Of a DNA stretch of 64,000 nt, positions 36,982 through 46,645 are shown one piece after another. Every line of letters starts with the position of its first letter. The stretch's first letter is position 1. The notes beneath the pieces were generated by a model. That model saw only the letters and a list, made by a program, of their open reading frames with translations. It was not told the DNA's origin and did no database searches. The stretch spans positions 7,157-71,156 of the forward strand of contig CAYYSU010000009.1 in NCBI GenBank assembly GCA_964474455.1, given 5' to 3'. Position numbers and translations under genes: made by a program. This DNA is from BM520 sp964474455. GTDB taxonomy: Bacteria; Bacteroidota; Bacteroidia; Bacteroidales; BM520.

Positions 36982-37013
36982 GAGGCTGTTCGAAAGGACA
37001 GCCTCTTTTTTTT
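36982..37013 (+). terminator. Strong rho-independent terminator of secDF
   Basis: An 8-bp stem GAGGCTGT (36982-36989) pairs with ACAGCCTC (36998-37005) around an 8-nt loop, followed by eight T's (37006-37013). Confidence 0.9.
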
Positions 37014-37085
37014 GCAAAATTTCATGTTTCAAAGACTCGGATGAAAATTATAAAAATACTACTGCGATTACATCAGGTTAATTTT

Positions 37086-37093
37086 TAAATTTG
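37086..37093 (+). promoter_or_regulatory. -7 promoter box for tatA
   Basis: TAAATTTG matches the Bacteroidota -7 consensus and lies 18 nt before the tatA start. No clear -33 element was found. Confidence 0.45.
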
Positions 37094-37111
37094 TATGATA
37101 TTATTTAAATA

Positions 37112-37393
37112 ATGACTGCATCAATACTTCTTTTTTTTAACCTTAGCGGAGGCGAGATCCTGGTAATCCTTGGGGTAGCATTTCTGATCTTTGGACCATC
37201 AAGATTCCCTGAGATAGGCAGAAAACTAGGTAGATTTCTTCGTGACGCGAAAAATGCAACACGGGAAATCACCAAAGAGTTTGAAGCAGAATCGAGCATG
37301 GTGAAAAATGAAATCAAAGAAATTAAAAGCTCCATTAATTCTGTTAATAAAGATATTACAGAAATAGATAAGTCCTCAAATACCAAAAGATAG
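37112..37393 (+). CDS. tatA: Twin-arginine translocase subunit TatA/TatB family
   Basis: A 93-residue membrane protein. The N-terminal helix and hinge read GGEILVILGVAFLIFGPSRFPEIGRKLGRFLRD, the standard TatA/B pattern with the FGP hinge and amphipathic helix. A charged tail follows. It would form the pore or receptor for folded twin-arginine substrates. The helix begins about residue 12, slightly late, so a downstream start is possible but none is better. TatC is not in the window. The symbol is tatA by convention; TatB cannot be excluded. Confidence 0.85.
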   Translation: MTASILLFFNLSGGEILVILGVAFLIFGPSRFPEIGRKLGRFLRDAKNATREITKEFEAESSMVKNEIKEIKSSINSVNKDITEIDKSSNTKR

Positions 37394-37429
37394 TTTATCC
37401 AGTTATTATTTATGAAACATGATCTTCAT

Positions 37430-39895
37430 ATGAAAAAAATCATAAGTTCAATCTCCATACTGCTTTTCATGGCACTACTAGTGCCCGTGAGCCTGCAGGC
37501 GCAGAATCGACAACTGGAAGCTGCCGAAGCAACCTTTAATACAGGGAAATATACTGCCGCCATAGATAAGTACAAAAAGGCTTACTCTAAAGCCAGAAAA
37601 AACAGATCTGAAAAGGCATATATCTCCTACAAAATTGCGGAGTGTTATCGTTATACTAATGAAATCCGACGTGCTGAAGCCCAGTATAAGAGAAGCTATC
37701 GCGCTAACTATCATAAGGAGGAACCAATACTGCTGCTTCGTTTTGCTGATGCCCTGAGATTTAACGAAAAATATGAAGAGGCACTGGAGATATATAATGA
37801 GTTTCTGGAAATAAAAATCGATGACCCCAGAGCCATGGCAGGAAAAAAATCCTGCCAACTGGCACAGCAATGGCTTGAAAACCCTTCTAATCATCAAATT
37901 AACAATGAAAAACTTATAAACTCCAGAGATGATGACTTCGCACCAGCATGGGCAGACAATGCTTATAACACCATAATATTCACTTCAAACCGTGACGGAG
38001 CCACAGGAAAAGCTACTGACGAATGGACAGGAAAAAGCTTCAGCGATCTTTTCATATCCAAGAAGGACGTTAAAGGAAAATGGAGTGAACCATCGCTGAT
38101 TGATGAAGCCGATATTATTAATACTGACGCCAACGACGGCACCGGCACCATGAATGCACAAGGGAATAAATTCTATTTTACCCGTTGTGCGGAATCCTCT
38201 GAAGACGGATCAGGTTTTAAAGGTTGCCAGATTTACGTTAGTAAAAGAACAGGAAAAACTTATGGCCAGCCGGAACACGTAGATCTTGGTGGCGACAGTA
38301 CCGATGTAAACGGACATCCCGCGCTCTCGGAAGATGAATTAATGATAATCTTCTCCAGTAACAGAAAAGGGGGAAAGGGGGGAAAAGATCTTTGGTATGC
38401 CACGCGTGAAACAAAAACAGAAGAATTTGGACGACCCATAAACCTTGGAATGGCCATTAACACTGAAGGAGACGAGTATTTCCCCTTCCTGAAAAACGAT
38501 TCAACGCTATATTTTTCCTCCAACGGACACCCGGGAATGGGTGGCCTGGACATATTCGTAGCAGAGAAAATAGATGAAAAATTTACCAATCCACAAAATA
38601 TCGGATCACCAATGAATACCAGTGCTGATGACTTCAGTATTATTTTCATTCCTGAAAAAGAAGAAGGATATTTCGCCTCAAACAGAAAAGGTGGACGTGG
38701 AGGCGATGATATATACTATTTCATTGAACCACCACTGGAATTCTCTCTCTCCGGTGTGGTTACCGATGAGCAGACACTGCAGTTCATTGAAGGTGCAATA
38801 GTAAAAATAACAGGCTCTGATGGCAGCTCCATTCAATCCCGCACAGACCCAAAAGGCTATTACAACTTTGGAGCATCGCAATTTAAACCTGAAACAACTT
38901 ACGATATCGTTGTTACCAAACCTAATTATTTCAATACCACAACAAAAGAGACTACAGCAGGTGTGGAGAGAAGTAAAGATTATATTCATGACTTCATCAT
39001 GCAGCCAATTCCTGAAGAACCTATTGCTCTGCCTGACATCCTGTATGACCTGGCAAAATGGGATCTGAAACCACAGTATCAGGACAGCCTGCAGGGACTT
39101 ATCCAAACATTGGACGCCAACCCTACTCTAATTATTGAGCTGGCATCGCATACCGATTCACGTGGTACTTCTGAATCCAACGATATCCTCTCGCAAAGAC
39201 GAGCAGAGTCTGTTGTTAACTATCTTATTGATCGTGGTATCGACCCGGATCGCCTAGTAGCAAAAGGATACGGCGAAAGATCACCTATCCAACTCAGAAA
39301 AGATGTCATCAGAGATGGTTACACATTTATTGAGGGGAGTATACTGACAGAAAGCTTCATAGAATCGCTGGCAACAGATGCCGAAAGAGAAGCAGCACAC
39401 CAAATGAATCGTAGAACTGAATTCTCGGTTATAAGTAAAGACTTTGTACCCAAATCGCAGATTACCACAGGCGAAACGACAACTATTGCTATTGTAGAAA
39501 ATCCCGAAGAAAACAATATTCCTTTTATTAAGGATACTCGTGGAATGATTCAGGCAGAAGCAATTGTTAATGGCATTACCATGTCATTCATCTTCGATAC
39601 TCGTACAACATATGTTCAGATAAGCCAGGAAAAAGCTCTTGAAATGCTTAAGATCGGAGTTATTAAAAAGGATGATTTTGAAGGTAATGCAGACGAACTT
39701 ATTGGTGATGGATATATTGCAGATAAAGCAAAATTTAATATCAAAACAATACGGTTAGGTAATGCAACAATTGAAAATGTAAACGCTACCGTCAACTACA
39801 GACTTACAAAACCATTAATTCTTGACAAAACAACATTTTCCCGTTTTGGACAATACCGCATTGACGAAGCAAAGAGCATGATCATTTTTGAATAG
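37430..39895 (+). CDS. OmpA-family protein with TPR, PD40, carboxypeptidase-like and C-terminal retropepsin-like domains
   Basis: A periplasmic/outer-membrane protein of about 821 residues. I start at 37430 (MKKIISS, giving signal peptide LLFMALLVPVSLQAQ); an ATG at 37412 adds six residues. Domains in order: TPR repeats (about 20-150), PD40 beta-propeller (about 165-430; APAWADNAYNTIIFTSNRDG, YFASNRKGGRGGDDIYYF), a carboxypeptidase-like domain (about 440-520), and an OmpA peptidoglycan-binding domain (ELASHTDSRGTSESNDILSQ, VAKGYGERSP). The first four match the PorE-type layout linked to T9SS. After that comes an unusual retropepsin-like domain (about 690-821) with SFIFDTRTTYVQIS: the catalytic Asp723 is kept but DTG has become DTR. 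Confidence 0.88.
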   Translation: MKKIISSISILLFMALLVPVSLQAQNRQLEAAEATFNTGKYTAAIDKYKKAYSKARKNRSEKAYISYKIAECYRYTNEIRRAEAQYKRSYRANYHKEEPILLLRFADALRFNEKYEEALEIYNEFLEIKIDDPRAMAGKKSCQLAQQWLENPSNHQINNEKLINSRDDDFAPAWADNAYNTIIFTSNRDGATGKATDEWTGKSFSDLFISKKDVKGKWSEPSLIDEADIINTDANDGTGTMNAQGNKFYFTRCAESSEDGSGFKGCQIYVSKRTGKTYGQPEHVDLGGDSTDVNGHPALSEDELMIIFSSNRKGGKGGKDLWYATRETKTEEFGRPINLGMAINTEGDEYFPFLKNDSTLYFSSNGHPGMGGLDIFVAEKIDEKFTNPQNIGSPMNTSADDFSIIFIPEKEEGYFASNRKGGRGGDDIYYFIEPPLEFSLSGVVTDEQTLQFIEGAIVKITGSDGSSIQSRTDPKGYYNFGASQFKPETTYDIVVTKPNYFNTTTKETTAGVERSKDYIHDFIMQPIPEEPIALPDILYDLAKWDLKPQYQDSLQGLIQTLDANPTLIIELASHTDSRGTSESNDILSQRRAESVVNYLIDRGIDPDRLVAKGYGERSPIQLRKDVIRDGYTFIEGSILTESFIESLATDAEREAAHQMNRRTEFSVISKDFVPKSQITTGETTTIAIVENPEENNIPFIKDTRGMIQAEAIVNGITMSFIFDTRTTYVQISQEKALEMLKIGVIKKDDFEGNADELIGDGYIADKAKFNIKTIRLGNATIENVNATVNYRLTKPLILDKTTFSRFGQYRIDEAKSMIIFE

Positions 39896-39896
39896 T

Positions 39897-41072
39897 ATGA
39901 GAGATAATTCAAGATATAACAGAAGAGGTGTGTCAGCCACGAAAGAGGATGTACATAATGCCATAAAAAACGTCAATAAAGGTCTTTTCCCATATGCTTT
40001 CTGTAAGGTTGTGGAAGACAGGCTGTCAGGTGACTCTGAGTATTGTACAGTTATGCATGCTGACGGTGCAGGAACAAAATCCTCACTGGCGTATATGTAC
40101 TGGAAAGAGACCGGTGATATCAGTGTGTGGAAAGGTATTGCACAGGATGCTGTGGTGATGAATACTGACGATCTCTTATGTGTGGGTATTACAGATAATA
40201 TCTTACTCTCATCAACCATTGGGCGCAACAAAAGGCTAATCCCCGGAGAGGTGATCTCAGCAATTATTAACGGAACAGAAGAGTTTCTGCAGAATATGCG
40301 TGATCTGGGTGTAGGCATTTGGTCTACCGGTGGAGAAACAGCTGATGTTGGAGACCTGGTGCGAACGATTATTGTAGATTCCACAGTAACAGCACGCATG
40401 AGAAGAAATGACGTTATCTGCAACAGCAATATCCGCCCGGGAGATGTTATTGTAGCCATGGCGTCGTTTGGTAAAGCGACTTATGAAGATATCTATAATG
40501 GAGGTATGGGCAGCAACGGACTCACATCTGCCCGCCACGATGTGTTTGCCAGGTATCTGGCCGCAAAATACCCTGAAAGCTATGATAATGGTGTTGATAA
40601 CGACCTGGTTTATTCCGGAAGTTATAAACTCACAGACAAGGCTGTAGAAAGCCTTGACATGGGGCAACTTGTGCTCTCCCCCACCCGCACCTACGCTCCA
40701 GTCATTGCTGCTACTCTCAAAGAGCACCGTAAGCATATTCACGGCATTATACACTGTAGTGGCGGAGCGCAAACGAAAATACTACACTTTACAAAACCGG
40801 GACTACATGTAATAAAAGATAATCTATTCCCGGCACCTCCACTTTTCAAATACATCCAACAGGAATCCAAAACACCTTGGCAGGAGATGTACAAGGTCTT
40901 TAACATGGGACATCGAATGGAACTATATGTTGGAAAAGATATTGCACAGGAATTAATCTCTATCTCGAAATCATTTAATATTGATGCACGTATCGTGGGT
41001 CGTGTTGAAGCTTGTGAAGACAAAAAGCTTACCATAAAAAGCGAAAAAGGTACTTTTGAGTACTTCAGCTAA
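39897..41072 (+). CDS. purM: Phosphoribosylformylglycinamidine cyclo-ligase (AIR synthase)
   Basis: A 391-residue PurM-type ATP-dependent enzyme of purine synthesis, making AIR from FGAM. Segments typical of the Bacteroidota form are HADGAGTKSSLAYMYW, AQDAVVMNTDDLLCVGI, GVGIWSTGGETADVGD and IHCSGGAQTKILHF. The start at 39897 lies 1 nt after the stop of the OmpA-family gene, and the TTG at 39888 is inside that gene, so ATG 39897 is chosen. The protein is longer than enterobacterial PurM (about 345), as is usual for this branch. It lies alone among unrelated housekeeping genes. Confidence 0.9.
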   Translation: MRDNSRYNRRGVSATKEDVHNAIKNVNKGLFPYAFCKVVEDRLSGDSEYCTVMHADGAGTKSSLAYMYWKETGDISVWKGIAQDAVVMNTDDLLCVGITDNILLSSTIGRNKRLIPGEVISAIINGTEEFLQNMRDLGVGIWSTGGETADVGDLVRTIIVDSTVTARMRRNDVICNSNIRPGDVIVAMASFGKATYEDIYNGGMGSNGLTSARHDVFARYLAAKYPESYDNGVDNDLVYSGSYKLTDKAVESLDMGQLVLSPTRTYAPVIAATLKEHRKHIHGIIHCSGGAQTKILHFTKPGLHVIKDNLFPAPPLFKYIQQESKTPWQEMYKVFNMGHRMELYVGKDIAQELISISKSFNIDARIVGRVEACEDKKLTIKSEKGTFEYFS

Positions 41073-41167
41073 CGCAGATATATCACTTCCCTGACTCCCG
41101 TATTACAACGTTACGGCAAGAGCAACACACCACGAAAAAGGTGTTAGTAGTTATGTAAACTATGTTG

Positions 41168-41175
41168 TACTTTTG
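41168..41175 (+). promoter_or_regulatory. -7 promoter box for prfA
   Basis: TACTTTTG matches TAnnTTTG, with a partial TTAG at the -33 position (41144-41147, 20-nt spacer). It lies 21 nt before the prfA start. Confidence 0.5.
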
Positions 41176-41196
41176 TAAACTAAAATAAAGCAAAGT

Positions 41197-42270
41197 ATGT
41201 TACTGCAAAAACTTGAAGAAGTACACAATAAATTTATAGAACTCGGAGAACAACTCGCTGATCCTGAGGTAGCAGCAGATATGAAGCGGTACGTAAAGCT
41301 GAGCAAGGACTATAAAGAGCTTGAACCCGTTTCTACTGCATATAAAGAGTATAAAGATGTAATTGATAATATCGAGGCCACGAAAGAGATCCTTCACTCA
41401 GAGAAAGATGATGAATTTCGTGAAATGGCCAAAGAGGAACTAAATGAATTTATCAATCGCCGTGAGGAAATGGAAGAAGATATCAAGCTTCTTCTGGTTC
41501 CCAAGGATCCACAAGATGGTAAGAATGTCATCTTTGAAATCCGTGCTGGAACAGGTGGTGACGAAGCCAGTATATTTGCTGGTGATCTATTCCGCATGTA
41601 TGTAAAGTATTGCGAATCAAAAAAATGGAAAGTAGAAACCGTTAGTGAAACTCTTGGCACGGTTGGTGGATACAAAGAAATAATCTTTAATGTCACCGGG
41701 CAGGGAATCTATGGCGAACTGAAATATGAATCCGGAGTACACCGTGTACAGCGCGTGCCACAAACAGAAACTCAGGGTCGTGTTCACACTTCCGCCGCAA
41801 CAGTAGCGGTACTTCCTGAAGCTGAGGAGTTTGACGTAGAACTTAAACCTGCAGATATCAGAAAAGATACATACTGTAGCTCAGGACCAGGTGGACAATC
41901 TGTAAATACTACATATTCAGCTGTACGCCTGACTCATGATCCTACCGGAATAGTGGTAACATGTCAGGATCAAAAATCACAAATCAAAAACCTGGATAAA
42001 GCAATGAAAGTTCTGCGTAGCCGCATCTACGAAGTAGAACACCAGAAGTACCTCGACGAGATATCCTCGAAACGTAAGACAATGGTTTCTACCGGTGACC
42101 GCTCGGCAAAAATTCGTACATATAATTATCCGCAAGGTCGTGTCACCGATCACCGTATTAACTTCTCAGTTTTCAACCTTCCGGCTGTTATGGATGGCGA
42201 TATTCAGGAATTTATCGATAAGCTTATCGTGGCAGAAAATTCAGAACGACTAAAAGATATATCAAACTAA
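41197..42270 (+). CDS. prfA: Peptide chain release factor 1
   Basis: A 357-residue class I release factor that ends translation at UAA and UAG. The peptidyl-tRNA hydrolysis motif GGQ is at residues 232-234 within SSGPGGQSVNTTYSAV. The RF1 core is evident in EIRAGTGGDEASIFAGDLFRMY and HRVQRVPQTETQGRVHTSAATVAV. The VLPEAEE segment and overall length fit RF1 rather than RF2, and there is no RF2-type programmed frameshift. It is followed by pyrF after 35 nt. Confidence 0.96.
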   Translation: MLLQKLEEVHNKFIELGEQLADPEVAADMKRYVKLSKDYKELEPVSTAYKEYKDVIDNIEATKEILHSEKDDEFREMAKEELNEFINRREEMEEDIKLLLVPKDPQDGKNVIFEIRAGTGGDEASIFAGDLFRMYVKYCESKKWKVETVSETLGTVGGYKEIIFNVTGQGIYGELKYESGVHRVQRVPQTETQGRVHTSAATVAVLPEAEEFDVELKPADIRKDTYCSSGPGGQSVNTTYSAVRLTHDPTGIVVTCQDQKSQIKNLDKAMKVLRSRIYEVEHQKYLDEISSKRKTMVSTGDRSAKIRTYNYPQGRVTDHRINFSVFNLPAVMDGDIQEFIDKLIVAENSERLKDISN

Positions 42271-42305
42271 TATCACCTGACACACAGTAATATAACTATA
42301 CTACC

Positions 42306-43184
42306 ATGACAAGATTAGAGCTTTTTGATATTATAAAACGTAAAGAGTCTTTTCTGTGCGTTGGCCTGGATTCCGACATCCACAAAATCCCCCGACACTT
42401 GCAGGGGAAAGAAGACCCTGTTTATGAATTTAACAAACAGATTATTGATGCCACCCTCCCCTACACTATTGCCTACAAGCCAAACACAGCATTTTATGAA
42501 TGCCGAGGCTCGGCAGGTTGGGTTAGTTTGGAGAAAACTATCGATTACCTGAAACAATATAAAAAAGAGACCTTTGTTATTGCTGATGCAAAACGTGGCG
42601 ACATAGGAAACACTTCAAAGCAGTATGCCAACGCGTTCTTCCGTCAGATGGATGTGGATGCACTAACGGTGGCTCCATACATGGGAGAAGATTCCGTAAC
42701 TCCATTCCTGGATTATGAAGGAAAATGGGTTATCCTGCTTGCGCTAACATCAAATGCCGGCGCTTCGGATTTCCAGTTCCTGCAGCCACAAAGGTCGGCT
42801 ATGATGGATAAAATGGGCATCAGAACCAAAAGGCCAAGGATTAAAAAGCTCTACGAACAGGTATTGGCAGCAAGCTACCGTTGGGGAGCTAATGAAGACA
42901 ATATGATGTTCGTAGTTGGGGCAACAAAAGCAGAAATGCTAACAAGCATACGACAGATAGTACCAAACCATTTTCTCCTTGTCCCAGGAGTAGGTGCACA
43001 GGGAGGAAGCCTCGAACAAGTTGCCGAATATGGCATAAATGAGCAATGCGGAATTATTGTCAACTCCTCCAGAGGAATTATCTTCGCAGGAAAAGAGGAC
43101 GATTTTGCACTAAAAGCCGGCGAAAAAGCCCGCGAACTGCAACAACAAATGAAAAAACTACTTCATAACAAACAATTTATATAA
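42306..43184 (+). CDS. pyrF: Orotidine 5'-phosphate decarboxylase
   Basis: A 292-residue OMP decarboxylase of the longer type 2 family, making UMP in pyrimidine synthesis. The active-site motif is VIADAKRGDIGNTSKQYA with Lys96. The N-terminal LCVGLDSD and the substrate segment IAYKPNTAFYE are also typical, and VPGVGAQGGSLEQV is the phosphate-binding loop. Its stop codon shares one base with the start of the malic enzyme, so the two genes are translationally coupled. With pyrG, pyrB and pyrI the window holds four pyrimidine genes in three places. Confidence 0.95.
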   Translation: MTRLELFDIIKRKESFLCVGLDSDIHKIPRHLQGKEDPVYEFNKQIIDATLPYTIAYKPNTAFYECRGSAGWVSLEKTIDYLKQYKKETFVIADAKRGDIGNTSKQYANAFFRQMDVDALTVAPYMGEDSVTPFLDYEGKWVILLALTSNAGASDFQFLQPQRSAMMDKMGIRTKRPRIKKLYEQVLAASYRWGANEDNMMFVVGATKAEMLTSIRQIVPNHFLLVPGVGAQGGSLEQVAEYGINEQCGIIVNSSRGIIFAGKEDDFALKAGEKARELQQQMKKLLHNKQFI

Positions 43185-44443
43185 TGAAAGATATCAGAGA
43201 GGAAGCACTGAGATATCATGCTGAACCGACACCCGGTAAGCTGGAAGTTATCCCTACAAAACCTAGCAAAACACAGAACGACCTTTCCATGGCCTACACC
43301 CCCGGCGTGGCGATTCCATGCCTGGAAATAGAAAAAGACCCCATGCTGGCATACAAATACACAGGAAAAGGCAACCTGGTAGCTGTAATATCCAATGGCA
43401 CCGCTGTGCTTGGCTTAGGCAATATTGGAACCCTGGCAGGAAAACCTGTTATGGAAGGCAAAGGACTTCTTTTTAAAGCTTTCGCAGATATTAACGTGTT
43501 CGACATAGAACTCGATGAAAAAGATCCGGACAAAATTGTGGATATTGTAAAAGCTATGGCTCCCACCTTCGGTGGTATCAACCTGGAAGATATTAAAGCC
43601 CCGGAGTGTTTCTATATCGAAGAGAAACTAAAAGAGTTACTCGATATTCCTGTTATGCACGACGATCAGCACGGAACAGCAATAATTACTGCTGCCGGAC
43701 TTCTCAACGCAGCAGAGATACTTGGTAAGAAGCTTGGCGAGATGAAAATCATTGTAAACGGTGCCGGAGCATCCGCATTCTCTTGCACCAAGCTATATAT
43801 CGCTCTCGGTGTAAAAAAAGAAAATGTTGTTATGCTCGATAGTAAAGGAGTATTACACAAAGACAGAACTGATCTTAACAAATATAAAGCGCAATTTATT
43901 ACAGATTGTGATGTTCATACCCTTGAAGAAGCTATAGAAGGTGCAGATATGTTCCTGGGGCTCTCTGTCGCAGGCGCTCTCAAGCCGGAATATCTTAAGA
44001 AGATGGCCAAAAATCCAATCGTTTTTGCCCTTGCAAATCCAAATCCGGAGATCGATCCTGACGAAGCTCTTACTGTTCGCGACGACATCCTACTTGCCAC
44101 CGGTCGCTCCGACTACCCTAACCAAGTGAATAACGTGCTGGGCTTCCCCTTTATCTTCCGCGGTGCGCTGGACGTTCGCGCCACAGATATTAACGAAGTG
44201 ATGAAGCTTGCTGCGGCAAAAGCACTGGCAGCACTGGCAAAAGAGCCTGTAACACAAGATGTTCTCGATGCTTATGGCCTGGAATCGCTGGTGTTTGGTC
44301 GTGACTATTTCATTCCCAAGCCCTTCGATCCCCGCCTCAATGAATTTGAATCGTATGCTGTGGCAAAAGCAGCATGTGAAAGCGGCGTGGCCCTTGCTCC
44401 CATAGAGGATTGGGATGCATATAAGAATACCTTGAAGAGGTAA
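43184..44443 (+). CDS. NAD(P)-dependent malic enzyme, short form
   Basis: A 419-residue oxidative decarboxylase of malate to pyruvate. Key segments are YTPGVAIPCLEIE, VISNGTAVLGLGNIGTLAGKPVMEGKG, the metal-binding Asp/Glu region LEDIKAPECFYIEEKL, MHDDQHGTAIITAAGLLNA, and the nucleotide fold IIVNGAGASAFSC. It is the short form, without the C-terminal phosphotransacetylase-like domain of MaeB. GAGASAFS does not settle NAD against NADP. It starts on the last base of the pyrF stop codon and ends before a strong terminator. Confidence 0.93.
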   Translation: MKDIREEALRYHAEPTPGKLEVIPTKPSKTQNDLSMAYTPGVAIPCLEIEKDPMLAYKYTGKGNLVAVISNGTAVLGLGNIGTLAGKPVMEGKGLLFKAFADINVFDIELDEKDPDKIVDIVKAMAPTFGGINLEDIKAPECFYIEEKLKELLDIPVMHDDQHGTAIITAAGLLNAAEILGKKLGEMKIIVNGAGASAFSCTKLYIALGVKKENVVMLDSKGVLHKDRTDLNKYKAQFITDCDVHTLEEAIEGADMFLGLSVAGALKPEYLKKMAKNPIVFALANPNPEIDPDEALTVRDDILLATGRSDYPNQVNNVLGFPFIFRGALDVRATDINEVMKLAAAKALAALAKEPVTQDVLDAYGLESLVFGRDYFIPKPFDPRLNEFESYAVAKAACESGVALAPIEDWDAYKNTLKR

Positions 44444-44474
44444 TACAGAAGAAGAAATTGTTAAACGTTAATTG

Positions 44475-44510
44475 AGGGCCAATGAATAAATTGGCCCTTT
44501 GCTTTTTTTT
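44475..44510 (+). terminator. Strong rho-independent terminator after the malic enzyme
   Basis: A 9-bp stem AGGGCCAAT (44475-44483) pairs with ATTGGCCCT (44490-44498), followed by TTGC and eight T's. It ends the prfA-pyrF-malic enzyme run. Confidence 0.88.
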
Positions 44511-44525
44511 ACCCGACAGAATCTG

Positions 44526-46316
44526 TTACATCCGCTCCGGCACATCAATACCCAGCAGACTCATGGCACTCTTGATTACCTTTCCTGTCATCAGCGCAAG
44601 CGAAAGACGTAGTGCACGCTTGTTATCATCATCCTCTTTCAAGACAGGTACTTCCTGGTAAAAACCGTTAAATGCCTTTGCTAGATCATAGGCATAGTTG
44701 GCAACCATTGCGGGGCTCAGGTTATCACCGGCAGTTTTTATCACTTCCGGATATTCATGTAGCGATTTCAGAATGGCCATTTCAGAAGTATGAAGAGAAG
44801 AGAAATCTACCTCACCGATAATATCAATACGCGTACCCTTATCAGCAGCTTTTCCCAGCAACGATCGTATTCGCGCATAAGTGTACTGGATAAAAGGACC
44901 GGTATTTCCGTTGAAATCAATGGACTCCTCCGGATTAAAGAGCATCTTCTTTTTGGGATCCACCTTGAGGATGAAATATTTCAAAGCTCCCAGGCTCACC
45001 ATATTATAGATAGCATCAGCGCCTTCATCACCATCCTTCACTTTTCCCAGCTCTTCGCTCATCTGCTTTGCGGTATCATACATTCCATCCATGAGATCAT
45101 CAGCATCTACCACGGTTCCTTCGCGAGACTTCATCTTACCCTGAGGAAGCTCCACCATGCCATACGAGAGATGATACACAGTATCAGCCCACTCTTTACC
45201 AAGCATTTTTAACACTCGCGCCAACACATCGAAGTGGTAGTTCTGTTCATTTCCGACCACATAAACCATTTTTTGTGGTTTATAGTCTTCGTAACGCTGG
45301 TTTGCCGTCCCCAGATCCTGAGTCATATATACAGATGTACCATCGCTGCGGAGCAAGATCTTTTCATCCAGCCCCTGAGATGAGAGGTCGGCCCAAACAG
45401 AGGAGTCCTCTTTTTGAGCCAGCTTACCCTCTTCCAAGCCTTTCAATACAAGGTCTTTACCAAGCAGATACGTCTCCGACTCGTGATAAATCTTATCAAA
45501 TCTAACACCCATCCTTTTATAGGTAATATCGAATCCTGCATAGACCCATGCATTCATTTTTTCCCATAAAGAGCGCACTTCAGCATCACCACTCTCCCAC
45601 TTGCGCAGCATTTCACGAGCACCTTGCATTAAAGGAGCACTCTCTTTGGCTTCTTTATCGTTCATACCTTTGGCCATAAGATCCGCAACCTCAGCTTTAT
45701 ACTCCTTATCAAAGCGTACATAATACTTTCCGATAAGGTGATCACCCTTCATTCCTGACGATTTCGGAGTCTCACCATCACCAAACATCTGCCATGCCAG
45801 CATAGATTTGCAGATATGGATACCCCGATCGTTCACAAGGTTAACTTTAACCACAGGAATACCATTAGCTGCAATAATGTTGGAAACAGCAAAACCCAGA
45901 AGATTATTGCGAATATGGCCCAGGTGAAGAGGTTTATTGGTATTTGGTGAAGAGTATTCAACCACAACAGGAGCAATATCTTTTGTGGGAGTGATACCAT
46001 AGTTCTCAGATTCCAATGCATAAGTAAAAAACTCTTTCCAGTACGACACCTCTAAGGTAATATTGAGAAATCCTTTTATAACATCAAACTTTTCGCATAT
46101 ATCAACATTTTCCACCATCCATGCACCGATATCCTCTGCTGTCTGAACCGGGCTCTTTTTGCTAATACGCAAAAGAGGAAACATCACAATTGTGTAATCA
46201 CCTTCAATCTCGGGACGAGTCTTTTGCACTGATATCTGAGAATTCTCAGGTTCAGCATCATATAAGACTTTAACAGCCTTAATGGTGTTATCTGCTAACA
46301 GTTGTTCGATGTTCAT
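44526..46316 (-). CDS. argS: Arginyl-tRNA synthetase
   Basis: A 596-residue class I synthetase that charges tRNA-Arg. The N-terminal Add-1 domain is followed by the HIGH-type motif in NKPLHLGHIRNNLLG and a KMSK-type motif in GKMKSREGTVV, with the anticodon-binding DALR domain at the end (FYQEVPVLKEDDDNKRALRLSLA). An in-frame ATG at 46400 would add 28 residues, but the promoter box at 46345-46352 lies inside that extension, so the start is 46316 or the adjacent ATG at 46319. Confidence 0.96.
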   Translation of the reverse strand: MNIEQLLADNTIKAVKVLYDAEPENSQISVQKTRPEIEGDYTIVMFPLLRISKKSPVQTAEDIGAWMVENVDICEKFDVIKGFLNITLEVSYWKEFFTYALESENYGITPTKDIAPVVVEYSSPNTNKPLHLGHIRNNLLGFAVSNIIAANGIPVVKVNLVNDRGIHICKSMLAWQMFGDGETPKSSGMKGDHLIGKYYVRFDKEYKAEVADLMAKGMNDKEAKESAPLMQGAREMLRKWESGDAEVRSLWEKMNAWVYAGFDITYKRMGVRFDKIYHESETYLLGKDLVLKGLEEGKLAQKEDSSVWADLSSQGLDEKILLRSDGTSVYMTQDLGTANQRYEDYKPQKMVYVVGNEQNYHFDVLARVLKMLGKEWADTVYHLSYGMVELPQGKMKSREGTVVDADDLMDGMYDTAKQMSEELGKVKDGDEGADAIYNMVSLGALKYFILKVDPKKKMLFNPEESIDFNGNTGPFIQYTYARIRSLLGKAADKGTRIDIIGEVDFSSLHTSEMAILKSLHEYPEVIKTAGDNLSPAMVANYAYDLAKAFNGFYQEVPVLKEDDDNKRALRLSLALMTGKVIKSAMSLLGIDVPERM

Positions 46317-46344
46317 CATAACTATACAATTCAATTTAGGGGTG

Positions 46345-46352
46345 CAAAGATA
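46345..46352 (-). promoter_or_regulatory. -7 promoter box for argS
   Basis: On the minus strand this is TATCTTTG, an exact -7 match, 29 nt upstream of the argS ATG at 46316. The -33 element is weak. Confidence 0.55.
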
Positions 46353-46576
46353 AAAAAGAATACCGTACGGACAGTTTATTGCTCTTGCAAACCTGCACAC
46401 CGTGCCAAAGATAGATTGAGAAACACTCCGTTAAGTAAATAAGCGGATATTGTCACTCTCATCATAGCTGATACACCAAACACACGTGTAAACTATTATG
46501 CCCAAGCGAATAAAGAGACATCACTAATAATTATCCTTAAAGATTTTTTTTAAGGCCTTTTTTTAAATAAAAATTC

Positions 46577-46584
46577 TAATTTTG
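46577..46584 (+). promoter_or_regulatory. -7 promoter box for pyrBI
   Basis: TAATTTTG matches TAnnTTTG and lies 61 nt upstream of the pyrB start, leaving a leader that contains the hairpin at 46605-46642. No good -33 element was seen. Confidence 0.45.
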
Positions 46585-46645
46585 TGGTGACCATATAGTC
46601 ATGCTTTTTTAGATTCCTTGATATTATCTTGGGTCTAAAAAAAAA

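Larger units (their letters stand above)
46317..46645. other. Divergent intergenic region between argS and pyrB
   Basis: No gene is seen in these 329 bases. They hold the argS promoter on the left and the pyrB promoter on the right. An AT-rich hairpin (TTTTTTAGA at 46605-46613 with TCTAAAAAA at 46634-46642) ends 3 nt before the pyrB ATG. Confidence 0.6.
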
